From: an uncultured Sphingomonas sp.
GTDB taxonomy: Bacteria > Pseudomonadota > Alphaproteobacteria > Sphingomonadales > Sphingomonadaceae
Length of the DNA stretch: 64,000 nt
Reading direction: 5' to 3'
NCBI RefSeq assembly: GCF_913774285.1
Contig: NZ_CAJYHX010000024.1
Location: forward strand, 1 to 64,000
A program made the translations under genes and the position numbers. The stretch's first letter is position 1. Each line of letters starts with the position of its first letter. Shown piece by piece: positions 7,927-16,549 of this stretch. A model generated the notes under the pieces. The model did no database searches. It saw only the letters and a program-made list of their open reading frames with translations, and was not told the origin of the DNA.

Positions 7927-8943
7927 TCATGGATCCACCGGAGCCAGCAGCGACGGAGCGTCCAGCTGCTGGCTCAAGACCTCCTGCGGGGTTTGATAGC
8001 CGAGGCACTTTCGAGGCGTGTTGTTCAGCCGATCGACCATGCCTTGAAGCTGCCGGTCAGATATCGCGGCGATGTCAGTGTCGAAGGGCAGAAACCGCCG
8101 GATGCGACCATTGGTGTTCTCGACGCTGCCCTTCTGCCAGGGTGCTGACGGCTTGCAGAAATAGGACGTGATGTTCAGCGCGCTGGCGAGCCTGGGGTAT
8201 CTCGCGAACTCGGTGCCGCGATCGAACGTGATGGAGCGTCGCAGGGGAGGGGGGAGGGAGCGAAGACGCCGCTCGATGCCGGTGATCACCTCGGTCGAGT
8301 GCTTGCTCGGGTTGGGGCACAGGATCGTGAAGCGGCTGCGCCGCTCGACGAGCGTGGTGAGGTTTGCTTTCCCGTGAACCGCGCGAAAGGCGATCAGATC
8401 GCCTTCCCAGTGACCGAAGCTGCTCCGCTCGGAGATCTCCGGTGGGCGCTGGGCAATGGTGTTCGCGTCGGGGATGCGGGCGGCGCGCGGCTTGCGCCCA
8501 TAGCGCGACCGGCGCTTCTTCCTGGCCATCGGGAGCAGCTTCCACAGCCGTTGGCGCTTGCCGTCCTCACTATAGACGTACTGGTAGATCGTCTCGTGAC
8601 AGACGTTTCCCGATCCGACGCGGTGCCGACGCAGATAGCCGGCGATCTGCTCTGGAGACCAAGCTGCCTCGAGGCGGTCCAGGATATAGGCGGCCAACGG
8701 CAAATTCCGCGATATCTTGAGCCCTCGACGCCGGCGAGCTGCTGCCTTGTCATTCGCAAGCGTCGGGAAGTAGCCGCGGAACATCGGCTCGTCATCCAGA
8801 TGCCGGTTCCGCTCCAACTCTCGATAGACGGTCGACACGTGGCGACCAAGCTCGGTGGCAGCCTCCCGGACACTTCTGCCGGATTGCCGAAGCTGATAGA
8901 GACGTCGCCGTTCGTCCAGATCCAGATGCCGATAATGGCTCAC
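7927..8943 (-). mobile_element. IS30-family transposase, apparently intact
   Basis: A 338-residue transposase. The N-terminal helix-turn-helix (LDERRRLYQLRQSGRSVREA) is typical of IS30. The catalytic triad is complete: Asp182 (GHWEGDL), Asp241 (TFDRGTEF) and Glu275 (KGSVENTNGR), with the DD(33)E spacing of the family. Translation probably starts at GTG 8943 with GAGGG about 9 bases upstream. No frameshift or stop is present, so the element could be active. Terminal inverted repeats were not resolved: only an 8-bp inverted match (7853-7860 and 9004-9011) was seen and no target duplication, so the CDS alone is reported. Confidence 0.92.
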
Positions 8944-9109
8944 GCTGCGAAACCCTCAAGCGGCTGAACACCGCAGATTGACTAGGTTTTCGCACTTCGA
9001 TTTGGAATCCGCCCGGTCGCAAACCCTCGAGATGATAAGGTATCTTATGTAAAATACATGCCTCGGGGGGCCGGGCGGACGGCCGCCGCCGCCCGCCCCA
9101 CGCACCAGC

Positions 9110-11521
9110 CTACCAGTTCACGCCGAGGCGCGCATAGAGATAGCGCCCGTTGAATCCGAAGGGCGAGTAATAGGGAAAGCCGACCACGCCCGTCGAATTG
9201 TTCGCCGGGATCGTCCGGTCGGGATAGACGTCGAACAGGTTGCTCGCGCCGAGCGCGATCTGGGCGCCCTTGCGCGGCTGGAAGCGCAGCTCGAGATCGC
9301 TGATCAGGTGCCGGCCGGTGTGGATGTCCGCCGCAGGCGTGGTGCCCGGCTGGTTGACGTCACCATAATAGGTTCCGCGCAGCGTGAGCCCCACCGGGCC
9401 CTTCGCCCAGTCGATCGTGCCGGTCACCTTTTCGCCCGGGGTGCCCTGCTCGATCGTCAACACGCGGCTGCGCGCGAACAGCACCGGCGCCGGATTCACC
9501 GTCGCGGTGTTGGTCGGCACGCGGGTTACCACGATCTCGTTGACGTTGCCCGCCAGCGTGAAGTCGAACGACCCCGCCGGATCGGCGGCGTTGCCCAGCC
9601 GGTAATGCGCCACCGCATCAATACCGCGGGTGCGCGAGCGCAGGCCGTTGATGAAGAAGCGCGCCGACGGCACGTTGAACGGGTTGAGGATCGCCGCGAC
9701 CTGCGGGCTGAAGCTCGCCTGGATGTTCTCGGACAGGCCGAGCTGGTCGCGCAGGCGGATCTCATAGGCGTCGACGCTGAGGTCGAAGCCGCCGGCACGG
9801 ATCACCGTGCCGACCGAGAAGTTGGTCGACTTCTCCGGCTGGAGCGGCTTGCCGCCCAGCGCTGCCGCCACCGGCGCGGTCGAGGGGAAGGTGCCGGTGA
9901 GGATCGGCGTGCCGTTCTGGACGACCTGCGCGATCGAGGTGAAATATTGCTGCTGCAGGCTCGGCGCGCGGAAGCCTGTGGAGACGGTGCCGCGCAGCGC
10001 GAACCACGGCGCGACGTCGTAGCGCGCCGAGAGCTTGCCGTTGGCGGTGTCACCGAAGTCCGAATAATGCTCGCCGCGCACCGCGATGTCGACGAGGAAC
10101 GCCTGGGTCACCTGCGCTTCGAGGTCGAGATAGCCCGAGACGCTGCGCCGCGAGCGCTCGATCGCGTTGACCGGCGCGAAACCGCCAAAGCCCTGCGCAC
10201 CCGGCGACGCGCCGGCAACCGCGCCGGTGGTAGGCGCATCATAGGAGGCCGTCTCGCCCGGGGTGATCTTATAGCCTTCGCGCCGCCCTTCTGCGCCGAA
10301 CGCCAGGTTAAGCGACTGGAGGACGTCGAACTTGCGCCGCACGTCGAGCCCCGCCACCCACTGGTCGAAGATCAGCGCGCCGTCATAGAAATTCTTCGGC
10401 GTCGCCGCGCCATAGGCATAGTTGGCCGAGTTGCGCGTGCGATAGGCGATCTTGTTGCGGCCGTAGCCGGCGTGCAGATCGATACCCCAGTCGCCGAGAT
10501 CACCCTTCACCCCCACCGCGCCGACGGCATTGGTCGACTTGGTGTTGATGATCGGCAGGAAGCCATCCGGATAGCCGGCAAGCGCGGTGGTAGCGCTGGC
10601 CAGCCGCGGGAAGGCGGCGCTGCGGGTGTCGCGGTCCTGATAGCTGCCCCAGCCATAGAGGCTCCAGCCGCCGCCGATACCCTTTCCGGCATTGATCGTG
10701 CCGGTGTATTGCTCGACCTGCGGATCGCCGAAGCGGCCGGTGACGCGGGTGGGCGTGACTCGCGGGTCGAAGTCGGCGCGGTTGGTCGCCTGGCGGTTCA
10801 CATATTCGCCCGTGACCGTGACGAACCCGTCCTCGCCAAGCCCGAAGCCCTGCCAGACCGAGGCGGTGAAGGCCGGCTCGCCGGTGGTCGAGCGGCTGCC
10901 GCGCGCCGTGTCGATGTCCGTGTGGTAGACGCCGTAGGTCGCGGAGGCGGCGCCGCCCGAGCGCGCCTCGCGCAGCCGTAGGTTGATCACGCCGGCGATC
11001 GCGTCCGAGCCATATTGCGCCGAGGCACCGTCGCGCAGCACTTCGATCCGCTCCAGCGCGGCCGTCGGGATGGTGTTGAGGTCCACCGCGGCCGAGCCGC
11101 GGCCGACCGAGCCGTTGATGTTGAGCAGCGCCGAGCTGTTCACCCGCACCCCGTTGACCAGCACCAGCACCTGATCGGGCGAGAGGCCGCGCAGCGTCGC
11201 CGGGCGGATCGCATCGGTGCCGTCGGTGGCGGAAGGGCGCGGGAAGTCGATCGACGGTGCGACCGCGGCAACGGCGGCGCCCAACTCGGTCGTACCCTGG
11301 CGGCCGAGCGCCTCGCTGCTGAGCACGTCGACCGGCGAGGCGGTATCGAGCCGCGAGCGCCCTTGGGTGCGCGTGCCGGTGACGACGATCTCATCGCCGC
11401 CGCCGGCCACCGGAGCATCGGCCTGCGCCGGCTCGGCGCCGGTCTGCTGCGCCTGTGCGGTGCCGGAAGCCAGTGCGGCAGTGGAGGCTGCAATCAGCAG
11501 CGCGTGGCGGAAGGTACGCAT
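9110..11521 (-). CDS. TonB-dependent outer-membrane receptor
   Basis: An 803-residue receptor. Signal peptide about residues 1-25 (ends SGTAQA); TonB box-like DEIVVTGTR near residue 45; plug domain with LRGLSPDQVLVLVNGVRVN and LERIEVLRDGASAQYGSDAIAGVINL; beta-barrel to the C-terminal aromatic (RLGVNW). ATG 11521 is chosen because AAGGGG precedes it; a TTG at 11527 is less likely. No sugar or iron genes adjoin it, so the ligand is open. The IS30 element lies immediately downstream. A 53-codon gene precedes it on the same strand. Confidence 0.92.
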   Translation of the reverse strand: MRTFRHALLIAASTAALASGTAQAQQTGAEPAQADAPVAGGGDEIVVTGTRTQGRSRLDTASPVDVLSSEALGRQGTTELGAAVAAVAPSIDFPRPSATDGTDAIRPATLRGLSPDQVLVLVNGVRVNSSALLNINGSVGRGSAAVDLNTIPTAALERIEVLRDGASAQYGSDAIAGVINLRLREARSGGAASATYGVYHTDIDTARGSRSTTGEPAFTASVWQGFGLGEDGFVTVTGEYVNRQATNRADFDPRVTPTRVTGRFGDPQVEQYTGTINAGKGIGGGWSLYGWGSYQDRDTRSAAFPRLASATTALAGYPDGFLPIINTKSTNAVGAVGVKGDLGDWGIDLHAGYGRNKIAYRTRNSANYAYGAATPKNFYDGALIFDQWVAGLDVRRKFDVLQSLNLAFGAEGRREGYKITPGETASYDAPTTGAVAGASPGAQGFGGFAPVNAIERSRRSVSGYLDLEAQVTQAFLVDIAVRGEHYSDFGDTANGKLSARYDVAPWFALRGTVSTGFRAPSLQQQYFTSIAQVVQNGTPILTGTFPSTAPVAAALGGKPLQPEKSTNFSVGTVIRAGGFDLSVDAYEIRLRDQLGLSENIQASFSPQVAAILNPFNVPSARFFINGLRSRTRGIDAVAHYRLGNAADPAGSFDFTLAGNVNEIVVTRVPTNTATVNPAPVLFARSRVLTIEQGTPGEKVTGTIDWAKGPVGLTLRGTYYGDVNQPGTTPAADIHTGRHLISDLELRFQPRKGAQIALGASNLFDVYPDRTIPANNSTGVVGFPYYSPFGFNGRYLYARLGVNW

Positions 11522-11625
11522 GGTCAACCCCTTGATCTCGTTCTTGTCATCGCGCGATCTCCCATCTTCCGGCTAGGAATGCAGGAAAGAAAAGATTGGG
11601 GGGCTGAAACGCGGGCAGCTGCACG

Positions 11626-11787
11626 TTATCGCGCGTCGAGGCCATCCTCGAACTGCGCGTTGGCGCGATGCTGGAACGCCTCTGCCCGCCTGCGAAAGGC
11701 GGCGGCGACAATCGGGTTGGCGCAGGATGCGGCGCGGGCACGCTCTTCCTGCGCACGGCGTTCGAAGAAGGATCGGCAACTGGGCAT
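11626..11787 (-). CDS. Small basic/acidic helical protein, 53 residues
   Basis: A short frame with ATG 11787, a clear GGGAG 7-11 bases upstream and TAA stop at 11626. The product starts MPSCRSFFERRAQEERARAA and is rich in Arg, Glu and Ala, predicted helical. Nothing identifies its role. It is read in the same direction as the TonB receptor, 104 bp upstream of it. The ribosome site and high third-position GC support it; shortness keeps confidence moderate. Confidence 0.5.
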   Translation of the reverse strand: MPSCRSFFERRAQEERARAASCANPIVAAAFRRRAEAFQHRANAQFEDGLDAR

Positions 11788-11866
11788 GGCGCGTCTCCCA
11801 GGACGACGGCACGTCCAGCAGGGGGCGGAGGTACGGCGTCAACCGATGCGGCGCGCGTTTCGTTCC

Positions 11867-12757
11867 TCAGCGTTCGGCGATGGCGGTGAGCGCCTCCGCC
11901 AGCGCGTCGAATACTGCGCGGTAACGGACGCCGTGGCGAAGATCCTCGTGCATCACCACCCACATTCGCAGCGGCAGGTCGAACGCGTCCTGCAGGATAT
12001 GGACCAGCGCGGGATCGCGGCGCGCCGCCACGGTCTGGCAGATGCCGATGCCGAAGCCGGCGCGGATCGCTTCGAATTGCGCGGCGTCGTTGTCGACGCG
12101 CAGCGCGAAGGCGGATCGGTCAAATTCGGGCAGGTGGCGCATCGCCGCGCGGATGAAAGGTGTTTCGGTATCGAAGCCGATCAGGTCGTGCGCGGGCAGA
12201 TCCTCGAAACCGGCAGGCGTGCCCCGCCGCGCGAGATAGTCGCGATGGGCATGAAAGCCGAGCCGCAGCGCCCCGACCGGCCGCGCCACCAGCGCCTGCT
12301 GGACCGGCTCGGTCATTCGTATGGCGATATCGGCGCGGCGTTGGAGCAGATCGTCGAGCGCGTCGGAGAGCGACAGCTCAAAGATCAGACCCGGATACGC
12401 CTGGCGCAGCCGGGTGAAGATGGCCGGCAGGTGCAGCACGCCCACCGCTTGGCTGGCACTGATCCGCACCACGCCCTCGGGCTGGCCCGGACGCCCCTGC
12501 CCAGCCCGCTGGAGCGCCGCCGCGGCTGCAACAAGGGCTTCTGCATGGGGTTGCAGCGCCAGGCCCCGGTCGGTCGGCGAGAGCCCGCGCGGCGAGCGGA
12601 CGAAAAGCGAGCCGCCGCTCGCCTGTTCCAGCGCATCGATATGGCGGGCGATGCTCGGCTGCGTCATCCCGAGCGCGCGTGCCGCCGCCGAGAGCGACCC
12701 GCCGCGCAGAACGGCGGCAAAGCTTCGATAGACGTCCCAGCTCGGCTCAATACTCAT
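11867..12757 (-). CDS. LysR-family transcriptional regulator
   Basis: A 296-residue LysR protein: helix-turn-helix at residues 8-65 (LRGGSLSAAARALGMTQPSI), effector domain about 95-290 with ADIAIRMTEP. ATG 12757 gives a standard N-terminus; the longer open frame upstream overlaps the divergent epimerase and is not coding. It is divergent from the epimerase-like gene at 12847 with an 89-bp gap, the usual layout for a LysR regulator and its target. Confidence 0.9.
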   Translation of the reverse strand: MSIEPSWDVYRSFAAVLRGGSLSAAARALGMTQPSIARHIDALEQASGGSLFVRSPRGLSPTDRGLALQPHAEALVAAAAALQRAGQGRPGQPEGVVRISASQAVGVLHLPAIFTRLRQAYPGLIFELSLSDALDDLLQRRADIAIRMTEPVQQALVARPVGALRLGFHAHRDYLARRGTPAGFEDLPAHDLIGFDTETPFIRAAMRHLPEFDRSAFALRVDNDAAQFEAIRAGFGIGICQTVAARRDPALVHILQDAFDLPLRMWVVMHEDLRHGVRYRAVFDALAEALTAIAER

Positions 12758-12846
12758 CGATTTCCGTATATCTGTTCTCCGCATTTGGGCAATTTCCGTT
12801 CGACCCGAGTTGGCCGAAACGTGCTCCACGACAGATGGAGGCACCG

Positions 12847-13791
12847 ATGACCGAGAGAACGGCACTGATCCTGGGGGCGACCGGCGGCATCGGCGGCGCG
12901 ATGCGGCAGCGGCTGCTGGCCGGCGGCTGGCGTGTGAAGGCGCTGACCCGGCGCCCCTTGCCGCTGCTCGAAGGTTGCGAGCAGATCCTGGGTGACGCGA
13001 TGGATGCCGATGCGGTGCGCGCGGCAGCACGGGATGCGGCGGTGATCGTCCATGCGGTGAACCCGCCCGGCTATCGCAACTGGGCAAAGCTGGTGCTGCC
13101 GATGATCGAGAACAGCATTGCCGCCGCACAGGCGGCCGCCGCCCGGATCGTGTTGCCGGGCACCGTCTACAACTATGGGCCCGACGCCTTCCCGGGGATC
13201 GACGAGGATGCGCCCCAGCGCCCGCGCACGCGGAAGGGCGCGATCCGGGTCGCCCTGGAGGAACGGCTACGCGACGCCGCAACACATGGGCCTGCCAAGG
13301 TTCTGATCGTCCGCGCCGGCGATTATTTCGGACCCGGCGCTGCGAACAACTGGTTCGGCCAGGCGATGGTGACCCCGGGCACCCGCCCCCGCGTGATCCG
13401 CATGCCGGGCAAGCGGGGCATCGGCCATCAATGGGCCTATCTGCCCGATGTCGCCGAGACGATGGCGCAGCTGCTCGATCAGCCCGCCTTGCCCGCCTTC
13501 GCGCGCTTCCACATGGACGGGCATTGGGACGCGGACGGACAGCAGATGGCGGAGACCATCGCCCGCGTGCTCGGCGATCCCGCGGTGCCGATCCGCCCCC
13601 TGCCTTGGTGGCAGCTCCGCCTCGCCGCGCTCGCCATGACGACGCCCCGCGAGCTGATGGAGATGCGCTATCTGTGGCAGCAGCCGATCCGCCTCCGCAA
13701 CGCGCGGCTGGTCGCGACGCTCGGCGGCGAGCCGCGGACGCCGCTGCTCGACGCCGTGGCGGCAACGCTCACCGGGCTTGGTTGCCGGTAA
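12847..13791 (+). CDS. NAD(P)-dependent epimerase/dehydratase-like protein (extended SDR fold)
   Basis: A 314-residue Rossmann protein. The nucleotide-binding motif is at the N-terminus (LILGATGGIGGAM, GxxGxxG), with VIVHAVNPPGY in the fourth strand region and TVYNYGP supplying a Tyr like the SDR active site, though the usual YxxxK is not clear. GGAGG sits 5 bases before ATG 12847; an ATG at 12835 in the same frame overlaps that site and is less likely. The substrate is unknown. Likely regulated by the divergent LysR gene. Confidence 0.8.
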   Translation: MTERTALILGATGGIGGAMRQRLLAGGWRVKALTRRPLPLLEGCEQILGDAMDADAVRAAARDAAVIVHAVNPPGYRNWAKLVLPMIENSIAAAQAAAARIVLPGTVYNYGPDAFPGIDEDAPQRPRTRKGAIRVALEERLRDAATHGPAKVLIVRAGDYFGPGAANNWFGQAMVTPGTRPRVIRMPGKRGIGHQWAYLPDVAETMAQLLDQPALPAFARFHMDGHWDADGQQMAETIARVLGDPAVPIRPLPWWQLRLAALAMTTPRELMEMRYLWQQPIRLRNARLVATLGGEPRTPLLDAVAATLTGLGCR

Positions 13792-13795
13792 TCGC

Positions 13796-14185
13796 TCAGG
13801 CGAGCGTGAGGTACAGCTCGGCCTCGATCGTCCAGGCGCCGCCGATCTCGCGCCACTTGGCGGTGTAGCTGCCGCTTGCCTGCACCGCTCCATCCGCCGC
13901 CGAAACACCTTGCCACTGGCCATGCTCGAAGGCGATCGGGGCGACGGGCGAGACGACTACCGTCTCCGGGACCCGGCTGTATACGCTCCGCTCTCGGGTC
14001 GCGAACTCGCGCTTCCACGCCTGGAGCTGGGCTTTCCGCCCCTGGAGTAGCGCGCTGTCGGTGCCGGCGACCAATACCACGTCCGGCGCGAGCAGCGGCC
14101 CGATCGCGGCGAGGTCGGCGGCGGCCAGCGCACGGTTGAAGGCGGCGCGGGCCATGCGGATGGCGAGTTCGGGGGACGTCTGCAT
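13796..14185 (-). CDS. NTF2-like (SnoaL/DUF4440-type) protein
   Basis: A 129-residue protein of the NTF2 cone fold: an N-terminal helix pair (ARAAFNRALAAADLAAIGPLLAPDVVLVAGT) followed by strands ending WTIEAELYLTLA. Members serve as isomerases, hydrolases or binding proteins; no catalytic residues can be assigned. It converges with the epimerase-like gene, with a 4-bp gap. ATG 14185 gives a domain-length product; a TTG at 14221 would add 12 residues. Confidence 0.7.
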   Translation of the reverse strand: MQTSPELAIRMARAAFNRALAAADLAAIGPLLAPDVVLVAGTDSALLQGRKAQLQAWKREFATRERSVYSRVPETVVVSPVAPIAFEHGQWQGVSAADGAVQASGSYTAKWREIGGAWTIEAELYLTLA

Positions 14186-14330
14186 CCCCACCTGCTCTAC
14201 CGCCGGCCGCGCGCGCGGCAAGCCCGCCCGCTGCGCTCAACCGCCAATTTCCTACGACGGATTGCCAGCCGCCCTCGGCTGTGTAGACTAGCGTAAATTG
14301 TCGGCTAACCGACTGAATTGGAGACTTTCC

Positions 14331-16400
14331 TTGGCGCTGAAGCACGTCCTCCTGGCCTCTACCCTGTCGATTGCGGCGCTCGCCGCCCCCGCGCTCAGCC
14401 GCAAGCCCCAACAGACCGCCCCCGCCGCGCCGAGCGCCGAGGCGACCCGCTATGGCAGCTGGGGCTTCGACCTTTCGGGCATGGACCGCAGCGTGAAGCC
14501 GGGCGACGACTGGTACCGTTTCGTCAATGGCGCCTGGACCGATCGTACCAAGATTCCCGACGATCGCTCCTCCTTCGGCGCGTTCGCCGTGCTGCGCGAC
14601 CTGTCCGAAATGCGGCTGCGCGGGCTGATCGAAGGCTATAGCCCCACCGACGCTGCCAACCCCGATCGCCGCAAGGCCGCGACGCTCTATCGCGGCTATA
14701 TGGACGAAGCGGCGATCGAAAAGCTCGATGCGCAGCCGCTCCTCCAGCGCCTGCAGCCGGTCAAGGCGGCGAAGACCAAGGCGGCGCTCGCGGCGCAGAT
14801 GGGCGCGGCGATGGGCGGCTTCGGCGCCAGCTTCTTCGGCGTCGGCGTCAGCGACGATGCCAAGCAGCCCGACGTCTATGCGCTGTACCTGCGCCAGGGC
14901 GGCCTCGGCTTGGGCGACCGTGACCTCTATCTCGATCCCAAATTCGCCCCCCAGGTCGCGCGCTACAGGCAATATGTCGCGCAGCTGCTCGGCATGGCGG
15001 GCTGGCCGGATGCAGCCGGGGCCGCTGACAAGGTGGTGGCGATGGAGACGCGCATCGCCGAGGCGCACTGGACCCGGGCGCAAAGCCGCGACCGCGACAA
15101 GACCTACAACCCGGTCACCGTCGCCGAGCTCAAGGCGCAGGCACCGGGCTTCGCCTGGGACCCGTTCTGGCAGGCCGCCGGGCTCTCCGAGGCGAGTCGG
15201 GTGATCGTCGCGCAGAACAGCGCGGTGCCGAAAATCGCGCAGGTCTTCGCCGACACTGACCTGGAGACGCTCAAGGCGTGGCAGGCCTTCCGCATCGCCG
15301 ACGACATTTCGCCGCTGCTCTCGAAGCGCTTCTCGGATGCGCAGTTCGACTTCCGCTCGCGCTTCCTCAACGGCCAGCCCAAGGAACGCGAGCGCTGGAA
15401 GCGCGCGGTCTCCTTCACCGAGCGGGCGATCGGCGAAGGCGTCGGCCGCGATTATGTCGCGCTCTACTTCCCGCCCGAAAGCAAGGCCAAGATGGACGTG
15501 CTGGTCGGCAATCTGCGCGTGGCGCTTGCCGGTCGCATCAAGAACCTCGCCTGGATGAGCCCCGCGACGAAGGAGCAGGCGCTCGCCAAGCTGCAGGGCT
15601 TCACCGTCAAGGTCGGCTATCCGAGCAAGTGGCGCGACTATACCACGCTTGAGGTACGCCCCGGCGATCTGGTTGGCAATGCCGAGCGGGCGAGCAAGTT
15701 CGAATGGGACTATCGCCGCAACCGGCTGGGCGGCCCGGTCGACAAAGCCGAGTGGGGCATGACGCCGCAGACGGTCAATGCGTACTACAACTCGGTCAAG
15801 AACGAGATCGTGTTCCCGGCGGCGATCCTGCAGCCGCCTTTCTTCGATCCCAAGGCCGACGACGCGGTCAATTATGGCGGGATCGGCGGGGTGATCGGCC
15901 ACGAGATCAGCCATGGCTTCGACGACCAGGGCCGCAAGTCCGACGGCAACGGCGTGCTGCGCGACTGGTGGACCGCCGAGGATGCGACCAAATTCGAGGC
16001 GCAGGCGGTGCGGCTCGGCGCGCAGTATGAGGCCTATAGCTTCGAGGGGCTGCCCGGGCTGCACATCAACGGCCGCGCCTCGATGGGCGAGAACATCGGC
16101 GATCTGGGCGGCGTGCTGATCGCGCTCGATGCCTATCACGCCTCGCTCGGCGGCAAACCGGCGCCAGTGCTCGACGGCTTTAGCGGCGACCAGCGCTTCT
16201 TCCTCGGCTGGGGCCAGGTGTGGCGCACCTTGTTCCGCAACGAGGCGCTGCGCCAGCAGCTGGTCAGCGATCCCCACTCGCCGGGGCAGATCCGCGCGGT
16301 AAACCCGCTGCGCAACGTCGATGCCTGGTATGCCGCGTGGAACATCGATCCCAGCCAGAAGCAATATGTCGCGCCCGCGGACCGCGTGCGGATCTGGTAA
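14331..16400 (+). CDS. Exported M13-family zinc metallopeptidase (neprilysin/PepO-like)
   Basis: A 689-residue M13 peptidase. Signal peptide residues 1-22; M13 N-terminal domain to about residue 450; zinc site HEISH at 524-528, third ligand Glu near 587 in GENIGDLGG, and the family C-terminal NPLRNVDAWYAAW near 665. All three zinc-site elements are present, so it should be active, degrading periplasmic peptides. No ATG exists near the signal peptide; TTG 14331 is chosen because GGAG lies about 8 bases upstream and MALKHVLLAST follows. The gene converges with the receptor at 16550; a shared palindrome lies between them. Confidence 0.9.
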   Translation: MALKHVLLASTLSIAALAAPALSRKPQQTAPAAPSAEATRYGSWGFDLSGMDRSVKPGDDWYRFVNGAWTDRTKIPDDRSSFGAFAVLRDLSEMRLRGLIEGYSPTDAANPDRRKAATLYRGYMDEAAIEKLDAQPLLQRLQPVKAAKTKAALAAQMGAAMGGFGASFFGVGVSDDAKQPDVYALYLRQGGLGLGDRDLYLDPKFAPQVARYRQYVAQLLGMAGWPDAAGAADKVVAMETRIAEAHWTRAQSRDRDKTYNPVTVAELKAQAPGFAWDPFWQAAGLSEASRVIVAQNSAVPKIAQVFADTDLETLKAWQAFRIADDISPLLSKRFSDAQFDFRSRFLNGQPKERERWKRAVSFTERAIGEGVGRDYVALYFPPESKAKMDVLVGNLRVALAGRIKNLAWMSPATKEQALAKLQGFTVKVGYPSKWRDYTTLEVRPGDLVGNAERASKFEWDYRRNRLGGPVDKAEWGMTPQTVNAYYNSVKNEIVFPAAILQPPFFDPKADDAVNYGGIGGVIGHEISHGFDDQGRKSDGNGVLRDWWTAEDATKFEAQAVRLGAQYEAYSFEGLPGLHINGRASMGENIGDLGGVLIALDAYHASLGGKPAPVLDGFSGDQRFFLGWGQVWRTLFRNEALRQQLVSDPHSPGQIRAVNPLRNVDAWYAAWNIDPSQKQYVAPADRVRIW

Positions 16401-16411
16401 GCCTTACGAAA

Positions 16412-16538
16412 TCCTCCCCCGCCAGGGGGAGGTGTCACCGAAGGTGACGGAGGGGGAGGATCCCAGATCGTCGCGCGCGGCGTGCTTCCTCCCCTTCCGA
16501 CCCGCTGGCGCGGGCCATCTCCCCCTGGCGGGGGAGGA
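16412..16538. terminator. Bidirectional terminator/extragenic palindrome
   Basis: TCCTCCCCCGCCAGGGGGAG (16412-16431) is repeated as its exact 20-bp reverse complement at 16519-16538, with a further GTCACCGAAGGTGAC dyad inside. Such CTCCCCC-rich palindromes are common between convergent sphingomonad genes. It sits between the M13 peptidase and the TonB receptor and probably ends both transcripts. Confidence 0.65.
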
Positions 16539-16549
16539 TCAGGTGAGGG

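Noticed and set aside
7853..9011. CGGATTCC and GGAATCCG as terminal inverted repeats of the IS30 element
   Set aside because: Only 8 bases match, the flanks do not extend the repeat, and no target-site duplication is visible. The distance fits an IS30 length but that may be chance.
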